Part shown: positions 16,347 through 26,585 of the stretch, one piece after another | How the letters are laid out: every line of letters starts with the position of its first letter | How positions within the stretch are numbered: position 1 is the stretch's first letter | Assembly (NCBI GenBank): GCA_024707145.1 | Contig: JANQAI010000013.1 | Coordinates: 356,747-420,746, forward strand | Length of the DNA stretch: 64,000 nt | Source of the DNA: Magnetospirillum sp. | Lineage (GTDB): Bacteria > Pseudomonadota > Alphaproteobacteria > Rhodospirillales > Magnetospirillaceae | Reading direction: 5' to 3' | The notes under the pieces: model-generated | The model's input: only the letters and a program-made list of their open reading frames with translations | Told to the model about the DNA's origin: nothing | Databases searched by the model: none | Position numbers and translations under genes: made by a program

Positions 16347-17165
16347 ATGACCGCTCCCACCCCCCTGATGGCCGGCAAAAAGGGCCTCATCATGGGCGTC
16401 GCCAATGACCGCTCCATCGCCTGGGGTATCGCCAAGGCCGCGTGGGCCCAGGGGGCCGAACTCGCCTTCACCTATCAGGGCGAGGCGCTGGAGAAAAGGG
16501 TGCGTCCGCTGGCCGAGGAAGTCGGTTCCACGCTGGTGCTGCCCTGCGACGTGTCGGACGAGGCCTCCATCGACGCCGTGTTCGAGACCCTGAAGACGGA
16601 ATGGGGCAAGCTGGATTTCGTCGTCCATGCCATCGGTTACTCCGACAAGGAGCAGCTGCGCGGCCGCTACGCCGACACCACGCTCGACAACTTCCTGAAG
16701 ACCATGCACATCTCGGTCTTCTCGTTCACCTCGGTGGCGCGCCGCGCCGCCGATCTGATGCCCGACGGCGGCTCGCTGCTGACGCTGACCTATTACGGCG
16801 CCGAGCGGGTGATGCCCCACTACAACGTCATGGGCGTCGCCAAGTCGGCGCTGGAAGCCAGCGTGCGTTACCTGGCCGTTGATCTGGGCAAGCAGAACAT
16901 CCGCGTCAACTCGCTGTCGGCCGGTCCCATCAAGACCCTGGCCGCGTCGGGCATCGGCGACTTCCGCTATATCCTGAAGTGGAACGAGTACAACAGCCCG
17001 CTGAAGCGCAACGTCACCCTGGAAGACATCGGCGGTTCGGGCCTGTACCTGCTGTCCGACCTGTCGTCCGGTGTGTCGGGCGAGTGCCACCATGTGGATT
17101 GTGGCTACCATGTGGTCGGCATGAAGGCGGTGGACGCCCCCGACATCTCGGTGGCCAAGGAGTAA
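16347..17165 (+). CDS. fabI: Enoyl-[acyl-carrier-protein] reductase (NADH)
   Basis: Reduces trans-2-enoyl-ACP in the last step of each fatty-acid elongation cycle; the triclosan/isoniazid-type target. At 272 residues it has the usual length. The atypical SDR cofactor loop MGVANDRSIAWGIAKAAWAQ is diagnostic of FabI. The catalytic pair is in YYGAERVMPHYNVMGVAK (Y-x6-K), followed by NSLSAGPIKTLAASGIGDF. The start is ATG 16347 behind AAAGAGGATCGC. The gene stands alone, divergent from yihY, and is followed by a palindromic intergenic repeat. Confidence 0.97.
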   Translation: MTAPTPLMAGKKGLIMGVANDRSIAWGIAKAAWAQGAELAFTYQGEALEKRVRPLAEEVGSTLVLPCDVSDEASIDAVFETLKTEWGKLDFVVHAIGYSDKEQLRGRYADTTLDNFLKTMHISVFSFTSVARRAADLMPDGGSLLTLTYYGAERVMPHYNVMGVAKSALEASVRYLAVDLGKQNIRVNSLSAGPIKTLAASGIGDFRYILKWNEYNSPLKRNVTLEDIGGSGLYLLSDLSSGVSGECHHVDCGYHVVGMKAVDAPDISVAKE

Positions 17166-17175
17166 TTTGCTGCCG

Positions 17176-17255
17176 TCGTTCCCGCGCGAGCGGGAATCCA
17201 TACCCGGCCGCCCGTGACGGCGGTAGCATGGACCCCCGCTTTCGCGGGGGTGACG
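17176..17255. repeat. REP-like palindromic intergenic repeat
   Basis: Two GC-rich hairpins (cccgcgcgagcggg, and cccccgctttcgcggggg) flank atccat/atggac core motifs, between fabI and aroC. Copies with the same plan occur at 18430-18490, 37670-37733 and 55400-55460. Confidence 0.7.
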
Positions 17256-17277
17256 CTTTTCAGACAAGGGGCATGCC

Positions 17278-18366
17278 GTGTCCGGTAACAGCTTCGGCAA
17301 CACCTTCCGCTTCACCACCTTCGGCGAGAGCCATGGCCCGGCCATCGGCTGCGTGATCGACGGCGTGCCACCCCGCCTGCCCCTGTCGGAAGCGGATATC
17401 CAGCCCTGGCTGGATGCCCGCAAGCCGGGCCAGAACCGCTTCACCACCCAGCGGCGCGAGCCCGATCAGGTGAAGATCCTGTCCGGCGTGTTCGAGGGGG
17501 TGACCACCGGCACCTCCATCGGCCTTCTGGTCGAGAACACCGACCAGCGCTCCAAGGATTACGGCGAGATCAAGGACACCTTCCGTCCCGGCCACGCCGA
17601 CTGGGTCTACGAACAGAAATACGGCCTGCGCGACTATCGCGGCGGCGGGCGCTCCAGCGCGCGCGAGACCGCCATGCGGGTGGCCGCCGGCGCGGTGGCC
17701 CGCGTCGTCCTGGACCATTTGGTGCCGGGCGGCATGCGGATTCGCGGCGCCATGGTGCAGATGGGGCCCCATGCCATCGATCCTGGCCGTTGGGACTGGG
17801 ACCAGCGCAGCGAGAACCCGTTCTGGTGCCCGGATGCCGAGACGGTGCCGCACTGGGAATCCTTCCTGGACGGCGTGCGCAAGGCGGGCTCCAGCATCGG
17901 CGGTGTGGTCGAGGTGGTGGCCTCGGGCGTGCCGGTGGGTCTGGGCGCCCCGGTCTACGACAAGCTGGATGCCGACCTGGCCAAGGCCATGATGAGCATC
18001 AACGCGGTCAAGGGCGTGGAGATCGGCGCCGGCTTCCTGGCCGCCCAATTGTCGGGCGAGGACAATGCCGACGAGATGCGCATGGGCAATGACGGCCAGG
18101 TGAAGTTCCTCTCCAACAATGCCGGCGGCATCCTGGGCGGCATCTCCACCGGCCAGGACATCGTGCTGCGCATGGCGGTCAAACCCACTAGCTCGATCCT
18201 CATCCCCAAGAAGAGCATCGATCGCCAGGGCCACGAGATCGAGGTGATCACCAAGGGCCGCCACGACCCCTGCGTCGCCATCCGCGCCGTGCCGGTGGCC
18301 GAGGCCATGATGGCGGTGACGCTGGCCGATCACCTGCTGCGCCATCGGGCCCAGTGCGGGGGCTGA
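17278..18366 (+). CDS. aroC: Chorismate synthase
   Basis: FMN-dependent enzyme converting EPSP to chorismate, the end of the shikimate pathway. At 362 residues it is a normal length. It begins MSGNSFGNTFRFTTFGESHG, the conserved N-terminus containing the first signature histidine. Other signatures are RFTTQRREPDQVKILSGVFE, RPGHADWVYEQKYGLRDYRG, GGRSSARETAMRVAAGAVAR and SNNAGGILGGISTGQDI. The GTG at 17278 is preceded by AAGGGG. It is monocistronic between two intergenic repeats. Confidence 0.97.
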   Translation: MSGNSFGNTFRFTTFGESHGPAIGCVIDGVPPRLPLSEADIQPWLDARKPGQNRFTTQRREPDQVKILSGVFEGVTTGTSIGLLVENTDQRSKDYGEIKDTFRPGHADWVYEQKYGLRDYRGGGRSSARETAMRVAAGAVARVVLDHLVPGGMRIRGAMVQMGPHAIDPGRWDWDQRSENPFWCPDAETVPHWESFLDGVRKAGSSIGGVVEVVASGVPVGLGAPVYDKLDADLAKAMMSINAVKGVEIGAGFLAAQLSGEDNADEMRMGNDGQVKFLSNNAGGILGGISTGQDIVLRMAVKPTSSILIPKKSIDRQGHEIEVITKGRHDPCVAIRAVPVAEAMMAVTLADHLLRHRAQCGG

Positions 18367-18390
18367 TAGCCGCCGTTTGAGGCCGGCTCT

Positions 18391-18538
18391 TAGAGTTTGT
18401 CTGTTTCGAGTGGAAGCATTCCCCTTCACCGTCATGGCCGGGCTTGACCCGGCCATCCATGGACCCTCGGGTCAAGCCCGAGGGTGACGGTAGGAAGAAT
18501 AGGAAGAAAGCGACTCAGCCTGAACCAGACAAACTCTA
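18391..18538. repeat. 148-bp element: REP-like core between perfect 13-bp terminal inverted repeats
   Basis: The ends tagagtttgtctg (18391-18403) and cagacaaactcta (18526-18538) are exact inverse complements. Between them, at 18430-18490, lies the palindromic core gtcatggccgggcttgaccc with its mirror (gtcaagcccgagggtgac). The right end supplies the stop codon of the MCP gene. It could be a MITE-like insertion or a large bidirectional terminator. Confidence 0.65.
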
Positions 18539-20158
18539 GGCTTTCTTCACGTCTTCCAGGAACCGGTCGACCGCCTGGCGCAGATCGCCGGCCTGGCCGG
18601 ACAGCAGGCGGGCCGCGTCCAGCACCGAGGTGGCGGCGCTGCCGGTATCGCCGGCGGCCTGCTGCACCCCGGTGATGGTGGTGCTGACCTCGGCCGTGCC
18701 GGCGGCGGCCTGCTCCACGTTGCGGGCGATTTCCTGGGTGGCGGCCGATTGTTGCTCCACCGCCGCGGCGATGGCGCCGGCGATGGACGACACCTCGTCG
18801 ATCACTCCGCCGATGGAGCGGATGGCGTCCACCACCGCCTTGGTCTGGTCCTGCACGGCGGTGATCTGGGCGCCGATCTCCTCGGTGGCGCGCGCGGTCT
18901 GGTTGGCCAAGCTCTTCACCTCGTTGGCGACCACGGCGAAGCCCTTGCCGGCCTCCCCGGCGCGAGCGGCCTCGATGGTGGCGTTCAACGCCAGCAGGTT
19001 GGTCTGGCTGGCGATGTCGTTGATCAGCTTGACCACCTCGCCGATGCGCTGGGCGGTCTTGGCCAGTTCCTGCACGTCGGCGTCGGTGCGGCCGGCCTCG
19101 TCGGCGGCGCGGCGCGAGATCTCGTTGGAATGGGCGACCTGGCGGCCGATCTCGCCGATGGAGGCGGCCAGTTCCTCGGCGGCGGCGGCCACCGTCTCCA
19201 CATTGGTGCTGGCCTGGGTCGAGGCGGCGGCCACGGCGGTGGCCTGGCGCGAGGTCTGGTCGGCGGCGGCGGACATGCCGGTGGCCGTGTGGGTCAGCGC
19301 CGAGGCGGTGTCGGCGACGGTCCGCACCAGTTGGGCGGCGCGGACGTCGAATTCGGCGGTCAGCCGGTCCACCGTTTCCTGGCGCTGGGCGCGGCGTTCG
19401 GCGGCGATGCGGTTGGCCTCTTCCAACTGCACGCGCTTCTTGCCGTTGGCCTTGAACACCGCCAGGGCCTCGGCCATCTCGGCGATCTCGTCCTTGCCTT
19501 CGGCGGCGGGGATCAGCGCGTCGTGGTCGCCTTCGGCCAGCCGGCGCATGGCGGCAGTCATGGCGTGCAGCGGCTTGGCGATACCGGCCCCGATGATCCA
19601 GGCCACCAGCGCGCCCAAGATGACGGCGGCGGCGGACAGCACACCGTCGACCACCTCGGACTGCAGCGCCGAGCCCTTGGCTTCGTCCTCCATAGCGCGC
19701 AGATAGGTCAGCTGCTCGTCCTCCACCTGGTCGATGCGCTGCTGGGCGGCGTTGCCGATGGTGATCAGTTCGCCCATCTCGCCGCCGCCGGCGCGCAGCT
19801 TGTCCAGCGCGCGGCGATAGGTCTCCAGCACCGGGGCGATGGACTTCATATCCTCGCTCAACTTCGCCGTGCCGGCGATGGGCGCGGTGTCGGTAAGGAT
19901 CTTCTCGATTTGCTTCAGCGTCTCGTCGGACTTGTCGTAATCGCCCGAGATGACATGGCGGCGCAGTTCCTCGAAGCGGGCGTCGGCGTCCTTGATCTGC
20001 AGCGCCGCCTCGGCGATGTCGGAATAGGCGTCGATGGCGACGCGCCCCTTGTCCATGGCGCGCCCGCCGATCACGGCGACGACGACCAGCAGGGCAAGCA
20101 CCAAGGCGAAGCCGCCGGCGATCCGGCGGGGGATGGTGAACTGGTTGAGGGCCATCAT
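18536..20158 (-). CDS. Methyl-accepting chemotaxis protein
   Basis: Transmembrane chemoreceptor of 540 residues. TM1 is in GGFALVLALLVVVAVIGGRA. The periplasmic region of about 145 residues is helical and rich in charged residues (4HB-like). TM2 is in VLSAAAVILGALVAWIIGAG, followed by HAMP (KPLHAMTAAMRRLAEGDHDA) and the signalling domain. The hairpin tip reads NDIASQTNLLALNATIEAAR AGEAGKGFAVVANEVKSLA, identical in type to class-24H alphaproteobacterial MCPs. The C-terminus has no NWETF-type tether. It signals to CheA/CheW; the ligand is unknown. Its TAG lies inside the terminal repeat of the neighbouring element. Confidence 0.94.
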   Translation of the reverse strand: MMALNQFTIPRRIAGGFALVLALLVVVAVIGGRAMDKGRVAIDAYSDIAEAALQIKDADARFEELRRHVISGDYDKSDETLKQIEKILTDTAPIAGTAKLSEDMKSIAPVLETYRRALDKLRAGGGEMGELITIGNAAQQRIDQVEDEQLTYLRAMEDEAKGSALQSEVVDGVLSAAAVILGALVAWIIGAGIAKPLHAMTAAMRRLAEGDHDALIPAAEGKDEIAEMAEALAVFKANGKKRVQLEEANRIAAERRAQRQETVDRLTAEFDVRAAQLVRTVADTASALTHTATGMSAAADQTSRQATAVAAASTQASTNVETVAAAAEELAASIGEIGRQVAHSNEISRRAADEAGRTDADVQELAKTAQRIGEVVKLINDIASQTNLLALNATIEAARAGEAGKGFAVVANEVKSLANQTARATEEIGAQITAVQDQTKAVVDAIRSIGGVIDEVSSIAGAIAAAVEQQSAATQEIARNVEQAAAGTAEVSTTITGVQQAAGDTGSAATSVLDAARLLSGQAGDLRQAVDRFLEDVKKA

Positions 20159-20267
20159 CGGACCTTTCGGGTGGGGTTTTTACCTTACGCGCGATTATGC
20201 CTAAGTACCCTACCTTTGGGGCAAGATCATGGCCTTTGCCCGAATGCGGCCATGTTCCAGGCGCGGG

Positions 20268-20908
20268 TCAGGGCAGCGGACTGATCAGGCTGCCCGCGCC
20301 TTGCGCATCGACGGTTGCACGCGCGCCATCCACCGCGACCTTGCCTTCCACCAGCAGCCGCAGGGCCAACGGATAGGCGCGGTGTTCCTGCTCCAGCACG
20401 CGGGCTGCCAGAGCGTCGGCATCATCGCCGGCCAGCACCGGCACCGCCGCCTGCACCACGATGGGGCCGTCGTCCAGTTCGGGCGTGACCAGGTGGACGG
20501 TGCAGCCGTGCAGCTTGACCCCGGCCTCCAGCGCCCGCTCGTGGGTGTGCAGCCCCTTGAAGCTGGGCAGCAGGGACGGGTGGATGTTGAGCATGCGCCC
20601 GTTCCAGCCTTCCACGAAGCCCGTGGTCAGCAGGCGCATGAAGCCGGCCAGGCAGACGATCTCGACCCCGGCGGCGCGCAGGGCGCGGTCCACGGCGGCG
20701 TCGAATTCCTTGCGGCTGGCGTATTGCTTGTGCGGGATGATTTCGGTGGGCACGCCGGCCTTGGCCGCACGCTCCAGGGCGTAGGCGCCGGAGATGTTGG
20801 AAATGACCAGGGCGATCTCGGCCGGAAAGGCGGGATCGGCGGCGGCGTCCAGCAGGGCTTGCAGGTTGGAGCCACGCCCGGACACGAGAACGCCGACTTT
20901 TTCTTCAT
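20268..20908 (-). CDS. purN: Phosphoribosylglycinamide formyltransferase, frameshift at start
   Basis: Transfers formyl from 10-formyl-THF to GAR, the third step of purine synthesis. Signatures are VGVLVSGRGSNLQALLDAA, ISNISGAYALERA, LAGFMRLL, the catalytic block NIHPSLLPSFKG, and GCTVHLVTPELDDGPI with the active His and Asp. The natural start ATG 20908 (AGGAG seven bases upstream) reads MKKKSAF out of frame. One more A in the A5 tract (20898-20902, T on the + strand) gives MKKKVGVLVSGRG and a 213-residue protein, the normal length. It lies downstream of purM on the same strand, separated by a repeat. Confidence 0.9.
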
Positions 20909-20926
20909 GTATTGCTCCTGTTTCCC

Positions 20927-21057
20927 TTCTCCCGCAGGCGGGAGAGGGAGGGACCCATCGGAGATGGGAGGGTGAGGGAGCCGCGCAGCACCTCGTCTCC
21001 GGCTCCCTCATCCGACCGCTTCGCGGTCACCCTCTCCCGCTCGGCGGGAGAGGGTTT
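20927..21057. repeat. Palindromic intergenic repeat between purM and purN
   Basis: The outer arms ctcccgcaggcgggagaggg and ccctctcccgctcggcggga are complementary, with inner inverted pairs ggtgagggagcc / ggctccctcatcc. It forms a long cruciform-capable element inside the purM-purN transcript and may set their relative expression. Confidence 0.65.
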
Positions 21058-21065
21058 TGTTTGAT

Positions 21066-22127
<1,062 letters not shown>

Positions 22128-22220
22128 GGTCTTCCTCGTCGGCTAGCGTGTGGTATGGTGACCGGTCTCAGAATCAGAGCCCCGGGCGGGCCGAAGATAC
22201 TCCAACCCGGACGGTTTTCA

Positions 22221-23323
22221 ATGCCTTCTCTCCGCTTACCACGCCCCTGGTCGCCGTGGGCGCTGCTGCTGGTGGCGTGGGCCGCGCTGGCGGTTGCCCA
22301 CCCCGTGCAGGCGCAGGCCGTGGGCGATGCCTTCACCGTGCGCGGAATCGATGTCGACGTGACCGCCGCCAACCCGCAGGCGGCCAAGGACCAGGCCATC
22401 GCCGAGGGCCAGAACCGCGGCTTCCGGCTGCTGCTGGAGCGTCTGACCCAGCCGGCCGACCACGCCCGGCTGCCCAAGGCCGACGGCACCCAGTACGTGC
22501 GCGACTTCAGCGTCGATGCCGAGCGCAGCCCGCCACCCGCTACATCGCCACCCTCAGCGTCCGCTACAACCCGGCCGCCGTGCGCAAGCTGCTGCAGGGC
22601 GCCGGCATCGCCTATGCCGAGCCGCGCAACCGCGTGCTGGTGGTGGTGCCGGTGTTCAAGCCGGCCGCCGGGCGGGCGGTGTTGTGGGACGACCCCAATC
22701 CCTGGCGGGCCGCCTGGCAGGGCCTGGGCAGCGGCGGGCTGGTGCCGGTGGTGGTGCCCAGCGGCGACCTGACCGACATCCAGACCATGACGCCCGAGCA
22801 GGCCCAGGCCGGCAACCCCGACGCCATGCAGGCGCTGGGCGCGCGCTGGCGTACCTCGGACGTGCTGGTGGCGGTGGCGGGCCTCAGCCCCAACGGCAAG
22901 ACGCTGGACGTCAGCCTGCTCGGCACCCAGGGGGCGCCCAAGCCGTTCGATTCCATCGCCTACCAACTGAACGACGGCGAGACGCCCGAGGCCATGATGC
23001 TGCGCGCCGTGCGCGACATCGACCGCGGCATCGACACCGTGTTCAAGCAACCCAACCTGCTGCAGTTCGACCGTACCGGCACCTTGTCCGCCATGGTCCC
23101 GCTGAGCGGGATCGAGGACTGGCTGGCGGTGCGTGAGCGGCTGGGGCGGGTGGCGCAGGTGCGCCGCTGGGAGCTGGTCAGCCTGTCCAAGACCGAGGCG
23201 GCGCTGCTGCTGCACACGGTGGGCGACCAGGAACAGATCAACGCCGCCATGGCCAATGCCGGCCTCCGCCTCGACATGGGCGAAGGCTTCTGGATCATGC
23301 GGCCGCAGGGGACCCGCAAGTAG
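22221..23323 (+). CDS. DUF2066 periplasmic protein, frameshifted
   Basis: Exported protein conserved in proteobacteria, typically next to purM and hda, with no assigned function. ATG 22221 starts a signal peptide (MPSLRLPRPWSPWALLLVAW, cleavage near VQA). The family region begins AFTVRGIDVDVTAANPQAAK and GFRLLLERLTQPAD. Near 22530 the frame breaks: DFSVDAERS continues as ATRYIATLSVRYNPAAVRKL only in another frame, and one inserted base repairs it to about 367 residues. The C-terminal half is intact to 23323. The gene order purM / DUF2066 / phosphotransferase / PerM / hda matches the arrangement seen in related bacteria. Confidence 0.82.
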
Positions 23324-23324
23324 C

Positions 23325-23879
23325 ATGGGGGCACGGGTGGTTCGGCACGTTCCCAACGCGCTGACGATCCTGCGCCTGCTGTCGGTGCCGCTGACCGTCT
23401 GGCTGCTGGCCCACGGCCACGCCACATCCGCCTTCTGGCTGTTCGTGGGCGCCGGGGTGACCGACGCGGTGGACGGGGCGGTGGCTCGTCTGGCCAATGC
23501 CCGCTCCAAGCTGGGCACCTGGCTGGACCCCTTGGCCGACAAGGTTTTGCTGGTGTCGGTCTATGTGGCGCTGGCGGCCCAGGGCCATCTGCCGTTGTGG
23601 CTGGTGGTGCTGGTGGTCTTGCGCGACGTGCTCATCGTGCTTTATGCCGTGGTCTACGTGTTGGCCGGGACGTTCAGCGGGACGCCGCTGTTCATCTCCA
23701 AGATCAACACGGCGGCCCAGTTGGCGCTGGCGGCGCTGGTGCTGGCCCAGCTGGGGTTGGGCTGGGGCGGGCCGGTGCTGGTGGACGTGTTCGTCATCGT
23801 GGTCGCGGCGACGACCACGGCGTCGGGGGCGGCCTATCTGCTGGCGGCCAGCCGCAAGGTGGTGGCCCGTGATCCGTAA
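23325..23879 (+). CDS. CDP-alcohol phosphatidyltransferase family protein
   Basis: Integral membrane enzyme of 184 residues with the complete CDP-alcohol motif (DG-x2-AR-x8-G-x3-D-x3-D) in DAVDGAVARLANARSKLG followed by TWLDPLADK. It resembles PgsA/cardiolipin-synthase-type phosphatidylglycerol-phosphate synthases, but the family also includes other head-group transferases. Five or so hydrophobic helices follow (LPLWLVVLVVLRDVLIVLYA). ATG 23325 lies one base after the upstream stop, so it is translationally linked to the DUF2066 gene. The substrate alcohol cannot be read from sequence. Confidence 0.88.
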   Translation: MGARVVRHVPNALTILRLLSVPLTVWLLAHGHATSAFWLFVGAGVTDAVDGAVARLANARSKLGTWLDPLADKVLLVSVYVALAAQGHLPLWLVVLVVLRDVLIVLYAVVYVLAGTFSGTPLFISKINTAAQLALAALVLAQLGLGWGGPVLVDVFVIVVAATTTASGAAYLLAASRKVVARDP

Positions 23880-23891
23880 GGGGGACAAACG

Positions 23892-24956
23892 ATGACTTCG
23901 GCGCAACGCTATCGTTTTTGGCTGATCGGCCTGGCGGTGACGCTGGCGCTGCTCTATGTGCTGCGCGGCATGCTGCTGCCCTTCGTGGCCGGCATGGCGG
24001 TGGCCTATTTCCTCGACCCCCTGGCCGACCGGCTGGAGCGCTCGGGGCTGTCGCGCATGCTGGCCACCTCGGTCATCACCGGCGCCTTCTTCCTGGCGGT
24101 GGTGCTGGCGCTGATCGTGCTGGTTCCCATCGTCGAGGATCAGGTTCTGGCCTTCGCCCACAAGGTGCCCAGCTACCTGGACACCCTGAACCAGCGCCTG
24201 CAGCCCCTGCTGGCCGAGGCCAAGCGCCACCTGTCGCCACGCGATCTGGAGAAACTGCGCTCGTCGGCCAGCGAGTATATCGGCACCGTCGCCTCGTGGG
24301 CGCTGGGGGCCGTGCGCGGGGTGCTGAGCGGGTCGCTGGCGGTTTTCAACGTGCTGTCGCTGATGTTCATCACCCCGGTGGTGACCTTCTATCTGCTGCG
24401 CGACTGGGACAAGATGGTGGCGCGGGTGGACGCCTGGCTGCCGCGTGACCATGCCGATACCATCCGCGTCCAGATGCGCGAGATCAACCGCACCCTGTCC
24501 GGCTTCATCCGCGGTCAGGCCACCGTCTGCCTGGTGCTGGGCGCCATCTACGGCCTGGGGCTGTCGCTGGTGGGCCTTGATCTGGGTCTGGTCATCGGCA
24601 TGGGCGCCGGCCTGCTGTCCTTCATCCCCTATCTGGGCACCATCAGCGGCTTCGTCACCGGCATGGGCCTCGCCCTGGCCCAGGGCTCGGACTGGCGCTT
24701 GCCCGCCCTGGTGGCCGGCGTCTTCCTGGTCGGGCAGGTGCTGGAGGGCAATTTCCTGACGCCCAAGCTGGTGGGTGACAAGGTGGGGCTGCATCCGGTC
24801 TGGATCATGTTCGCCCTGCTGGCTGGCGGCACCTTGTTCGGCTTCGTCGGCATCCTGCTGGCGGTGCCGGTGGCGGCGGTCATCGGCGTGCTGGTGCGCT
24901 TCGCGCTGAGCCATTACCTGCAAAGCCCGATCTATCACGGAACTCCGCCGAAATGA
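23892..24956 (+). CDS. AI-2E/PerM family transporter-like membrane protein
   Basis: A protein of 354 residues with about eight membrane segments in the UPF0118 pattern: LRGMLLPFVAGMAVAYFLDP at the N-terminus, a soluble helical insert (LDTLNQRLQPLLAEAKRHL), then FNVLSLMFITPVVTFYLLRD and the signature block GLLSFIPYLGTISGFVTGMG, with VLEGNFLTPKLVGDKVGLHP. Members include PerM and the AI-2 exporter TqsA; the substrate is unknown. It starts 12 bp after the phosphotransferase gene and overlaps hdaA by 4 bp (ATGA), so the three probably form an operon. Confidence 0.88.
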   Translation: MTSAQRYRFWLIGLAVTLALLYVLRGMLLPFVAGMAVAYFLDPLADRLERSGLSRMLATSVITGAFFLAVVLALIVLVPIVEDQVLAFAHKVPSYLDTLNQRLQPLLAEAKRHLSPRDLEKLRSSASEYIGTVASWALGAVRGVLSGSLAVFNVLSLMFITPVVTFYLLRDWDKMVARVDAWLPRDHADTIRVQMREINRTLSGFIRGQATVCLVLGAIYGLGLSLVGLDLGLVIGMGAGLLSFIPYLGTISGFVTGMGLALAQGSDWRLPALVAGVFLVGQVLEGNFLTPKLVGDKVGLHPVWIMFALLAGGTLFGFVGILLAVPVAAVIGVLVRFALSHYLQSPIYHGTPPK

Positions 24957-25660
24957 CGGAAACCCAATTGGCTTTCGCCCTGGGGCACCGGCCGGCCCTG
25001 GGGCGCGACGACTTTCTGGTGGCGCCGTGCAATGCCGAGGCGGTGGCGTGGCTGGAGCGCTGGCCCGACTGGCCGTCCCACGCCTTGGCCCTGTTCGGGC
25101 CGCCCGGCTCGGGCAAGTCGCACCTGCTGGCCGCCTTCGCCTCCCATCATGGGTTGGGGCAGGTGGTGTCGCTGCTGGCCGGGGCGCTGACGGCGGAGCG
25201 GGTGCCGCATCTGGTGGCCCAGGCCAGCGTGGTGATGGTGGACGATTTGGATCGGCTGGCCGACGAGACCGGCCTGTTCCACCTGTGGAACCTGACCAAG
25301 GAAACCGGCCGCTGGCTGGTGCTGGCCGGCCGATTGGCGCCGGCGCGGCTGAAGATCCGCCTGCCCGACCTGCGCTCGCGGCTGTCGGCCACCCCGGCGG
25401 TGGGTATCGGCGCTCCCGACGACGCCCTGCTGGCCGCCATCCTGATCAAGCTTTTCGCCGACCGCCAACTGCGGGTGGGCGAGGACGTGGTGAGCTATGT
25501 GCTGAGCCGCATGGACCGCAGCTTCGCCGCCGTCGGCGCGGTGGTCGAGGCGTTGGACGCCGCCGCGCTGGCGCGACGCCGCTCCATCACCGTGCCGCTG
25601 GCCCGTGCCGTGCTGGAACGCCTGGAGCGCGACGACCGCCAGGGCGAGCTGTGGGACTAG
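24953..25660 (+). CDS. hdaA: Regulatory inactivation of DnaA protein (HdaA)
   Basis: DnaA-like AAA+ protein of 235 residues lacking the DNA-binding domain IV. With the sliding clamp it stimulates ATP hydrolysis by DnaA and limits re-initiation. The N-terminus TETQLAFALGHRP contains the QLxFxL clamp-binding peptide. The P-loop is FGPPGSGKSHLLAAF, the Walker B-like sequence VVMVDDLDRL, and sensor regions follow (RLPDLRSRLSATPAV with the arginine finger region). It overlaps the PerM-like gene by 4 bp, the usual permease-hda context. Confidence 0.92.
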   Translation: MTETQLAFALGHRPALGRDDFLVAPCNAEAVAWLERWPDWPSHALALFGPPGSGKSHLLAAFASHHGLGQVVSLLAGALTAERVPHLVAQASVVMVDDLDRLADETGLFHLWNLTKETGRWLVLAGRLAPARLKIRLPDLRSRLSATPAVGIGAPDDALLAAILIKLFADRQLRVGEDVVSYVLSRMDRSFAAVGAVVEALDAAALARRRSITVPLARAVLERLERDDRQGELWD

Positions 25661-25669
25661 GCTGGCCGG

Positions 25670-25912
25670 TCACAGGTCGTCCTCGCGGAGGGGCGGCACG
25701 TTCTCCCGCACGTAGCGGGCGCGAAGGCGGGGCGCCAGCCACCAGGTCAGCGGCACGCCGATCAGGATGGACAGCGCGATGGTGGTGACGATGCCCCAGG
25801 CGCGCTGGTCCGACTGGTCGGTCAGCATCAGGGTGGCGATGGTGCCGATGAAGAACAGCACCGCCTGGACCATGCCGTAGATCACCAGGGAAATGCGGGT
25901 TCGCGTGGACAT
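25670..25912 (-). CDS. Small two-helix membrane protein
   Basis: A protein of 80 residues starting MSTRTRISLVIYGMVQAVLF. It has two clear membrane segments (LVIYGMVQAVLFFIGTIATL and WGIVTTIALSILIGVPLTWW), then a basic juxtamembrane stretch and an acidic tail (LREDDL). It is conserved-looking and compact, and converges with hdaA with a 9-bp gap. No function is assigned. Confidence 0.75.
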   Translation of the reverse strand: MSTRTRISLVIYGMVQAVLFFIGTIATLMLTDQSDQRAWGIVTTIALSILIGVPLTWWLAPRLRARYVRENVPPLREDDL

Positions 25913-25979
25913 GGGTCCTCCCCACTGTGCCCGGCCCACTGTGCCTGGGGAGTCAACACCGGATGCGCGGGCGGGGTTC

Positions 25980-26495
25980 CTATTCCAGGTCGGCCGGCCG
26001 GAGGAAGCCGCTCAGGCGGCAGCTGCCATCCTCCAGCGCGCCCCAATGGCCGATCCCGACGTCCAGCGCGGCCAAGGCGCCGGTGGGGAACTTCTCGGCC
26101 ATGCGGGCGACGGCCTGGGCCTCGCCGTGGCCGCCGCTCAGCGCCGCCGCCAGCCGTTCCAGCCCCGGATTGTGGCCGATCATCATGACCGAGCCCAGAT
26201 GGTCGTCCAGGCGGCGCAGCCGGGCCAGTAGGTCGTGCTTTGCCGCCTCGTACAGTTCCGCCTCGAAGCTGACCGGAATGCCCTCCAGGGCGGGTTCGAG
26301 CACGTCATAGGTCTCGCGGGTGCGCCGCGCCGCCGAGCACAGGATGATGGCCGGATGCAGCTTGGCGCCTTTCAGGTATTTGGCCAGCATCCGCGCGTTC
26401 TTGCGGCCGCGCTGGTTCAGCGGGCGGTCGAAATCGTCGGTGGAGGGATCGTCCCAACTGGATTTGGCGTGCCGAAGTAAGAAAAGCTGTCGCAT
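25980..26495 (-). CDS. sixA: SixA-like phosphohistidine phosphatase
   Basis: Histidine-phosphatase-superfamily protein of 171 residues. The N-terminal MRQLFLLRHAKSSWDDP carries the RHG-type catalytic motif (RHAKS). DFDRPLNQRGRKNARMLAKY, CSAARRTRETY and MMIGHNPGLERLA supply the second arginine and second histidine. SixA acts on phosphohistidines in HPt or PTS proteins; a ptsP gene lies at 45.7 kb. ATG 26495 is the chosen start; an ATG three codons upstream is possible. It is divergent from ppk1. Confidence 0.88.
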   Translation of the reverse strand: MRQLFLLRHAKSSWDDPSTDDFDRPLNQRGRKNARMLAKYLKGAKLHPAIILCSAARRTRETYDVLEPALEGIPVSFEAELYEAAKHDLLARLRRLDDHLGSVMMIGHNPGLERLAAALSGGHGEAQAVARMAEKFPTGALAALDVGIGHWGALEDGSCRLSGFLRPADLE

Positions 26496-26585
26496 TTCCG
26501 TCATCCTCGCGGCCATGACACGGCCAGTGCGAGAATATATAAAGGGCTGACGCGACGCTAGCGCACCCCAATCGGAGAAGAATCC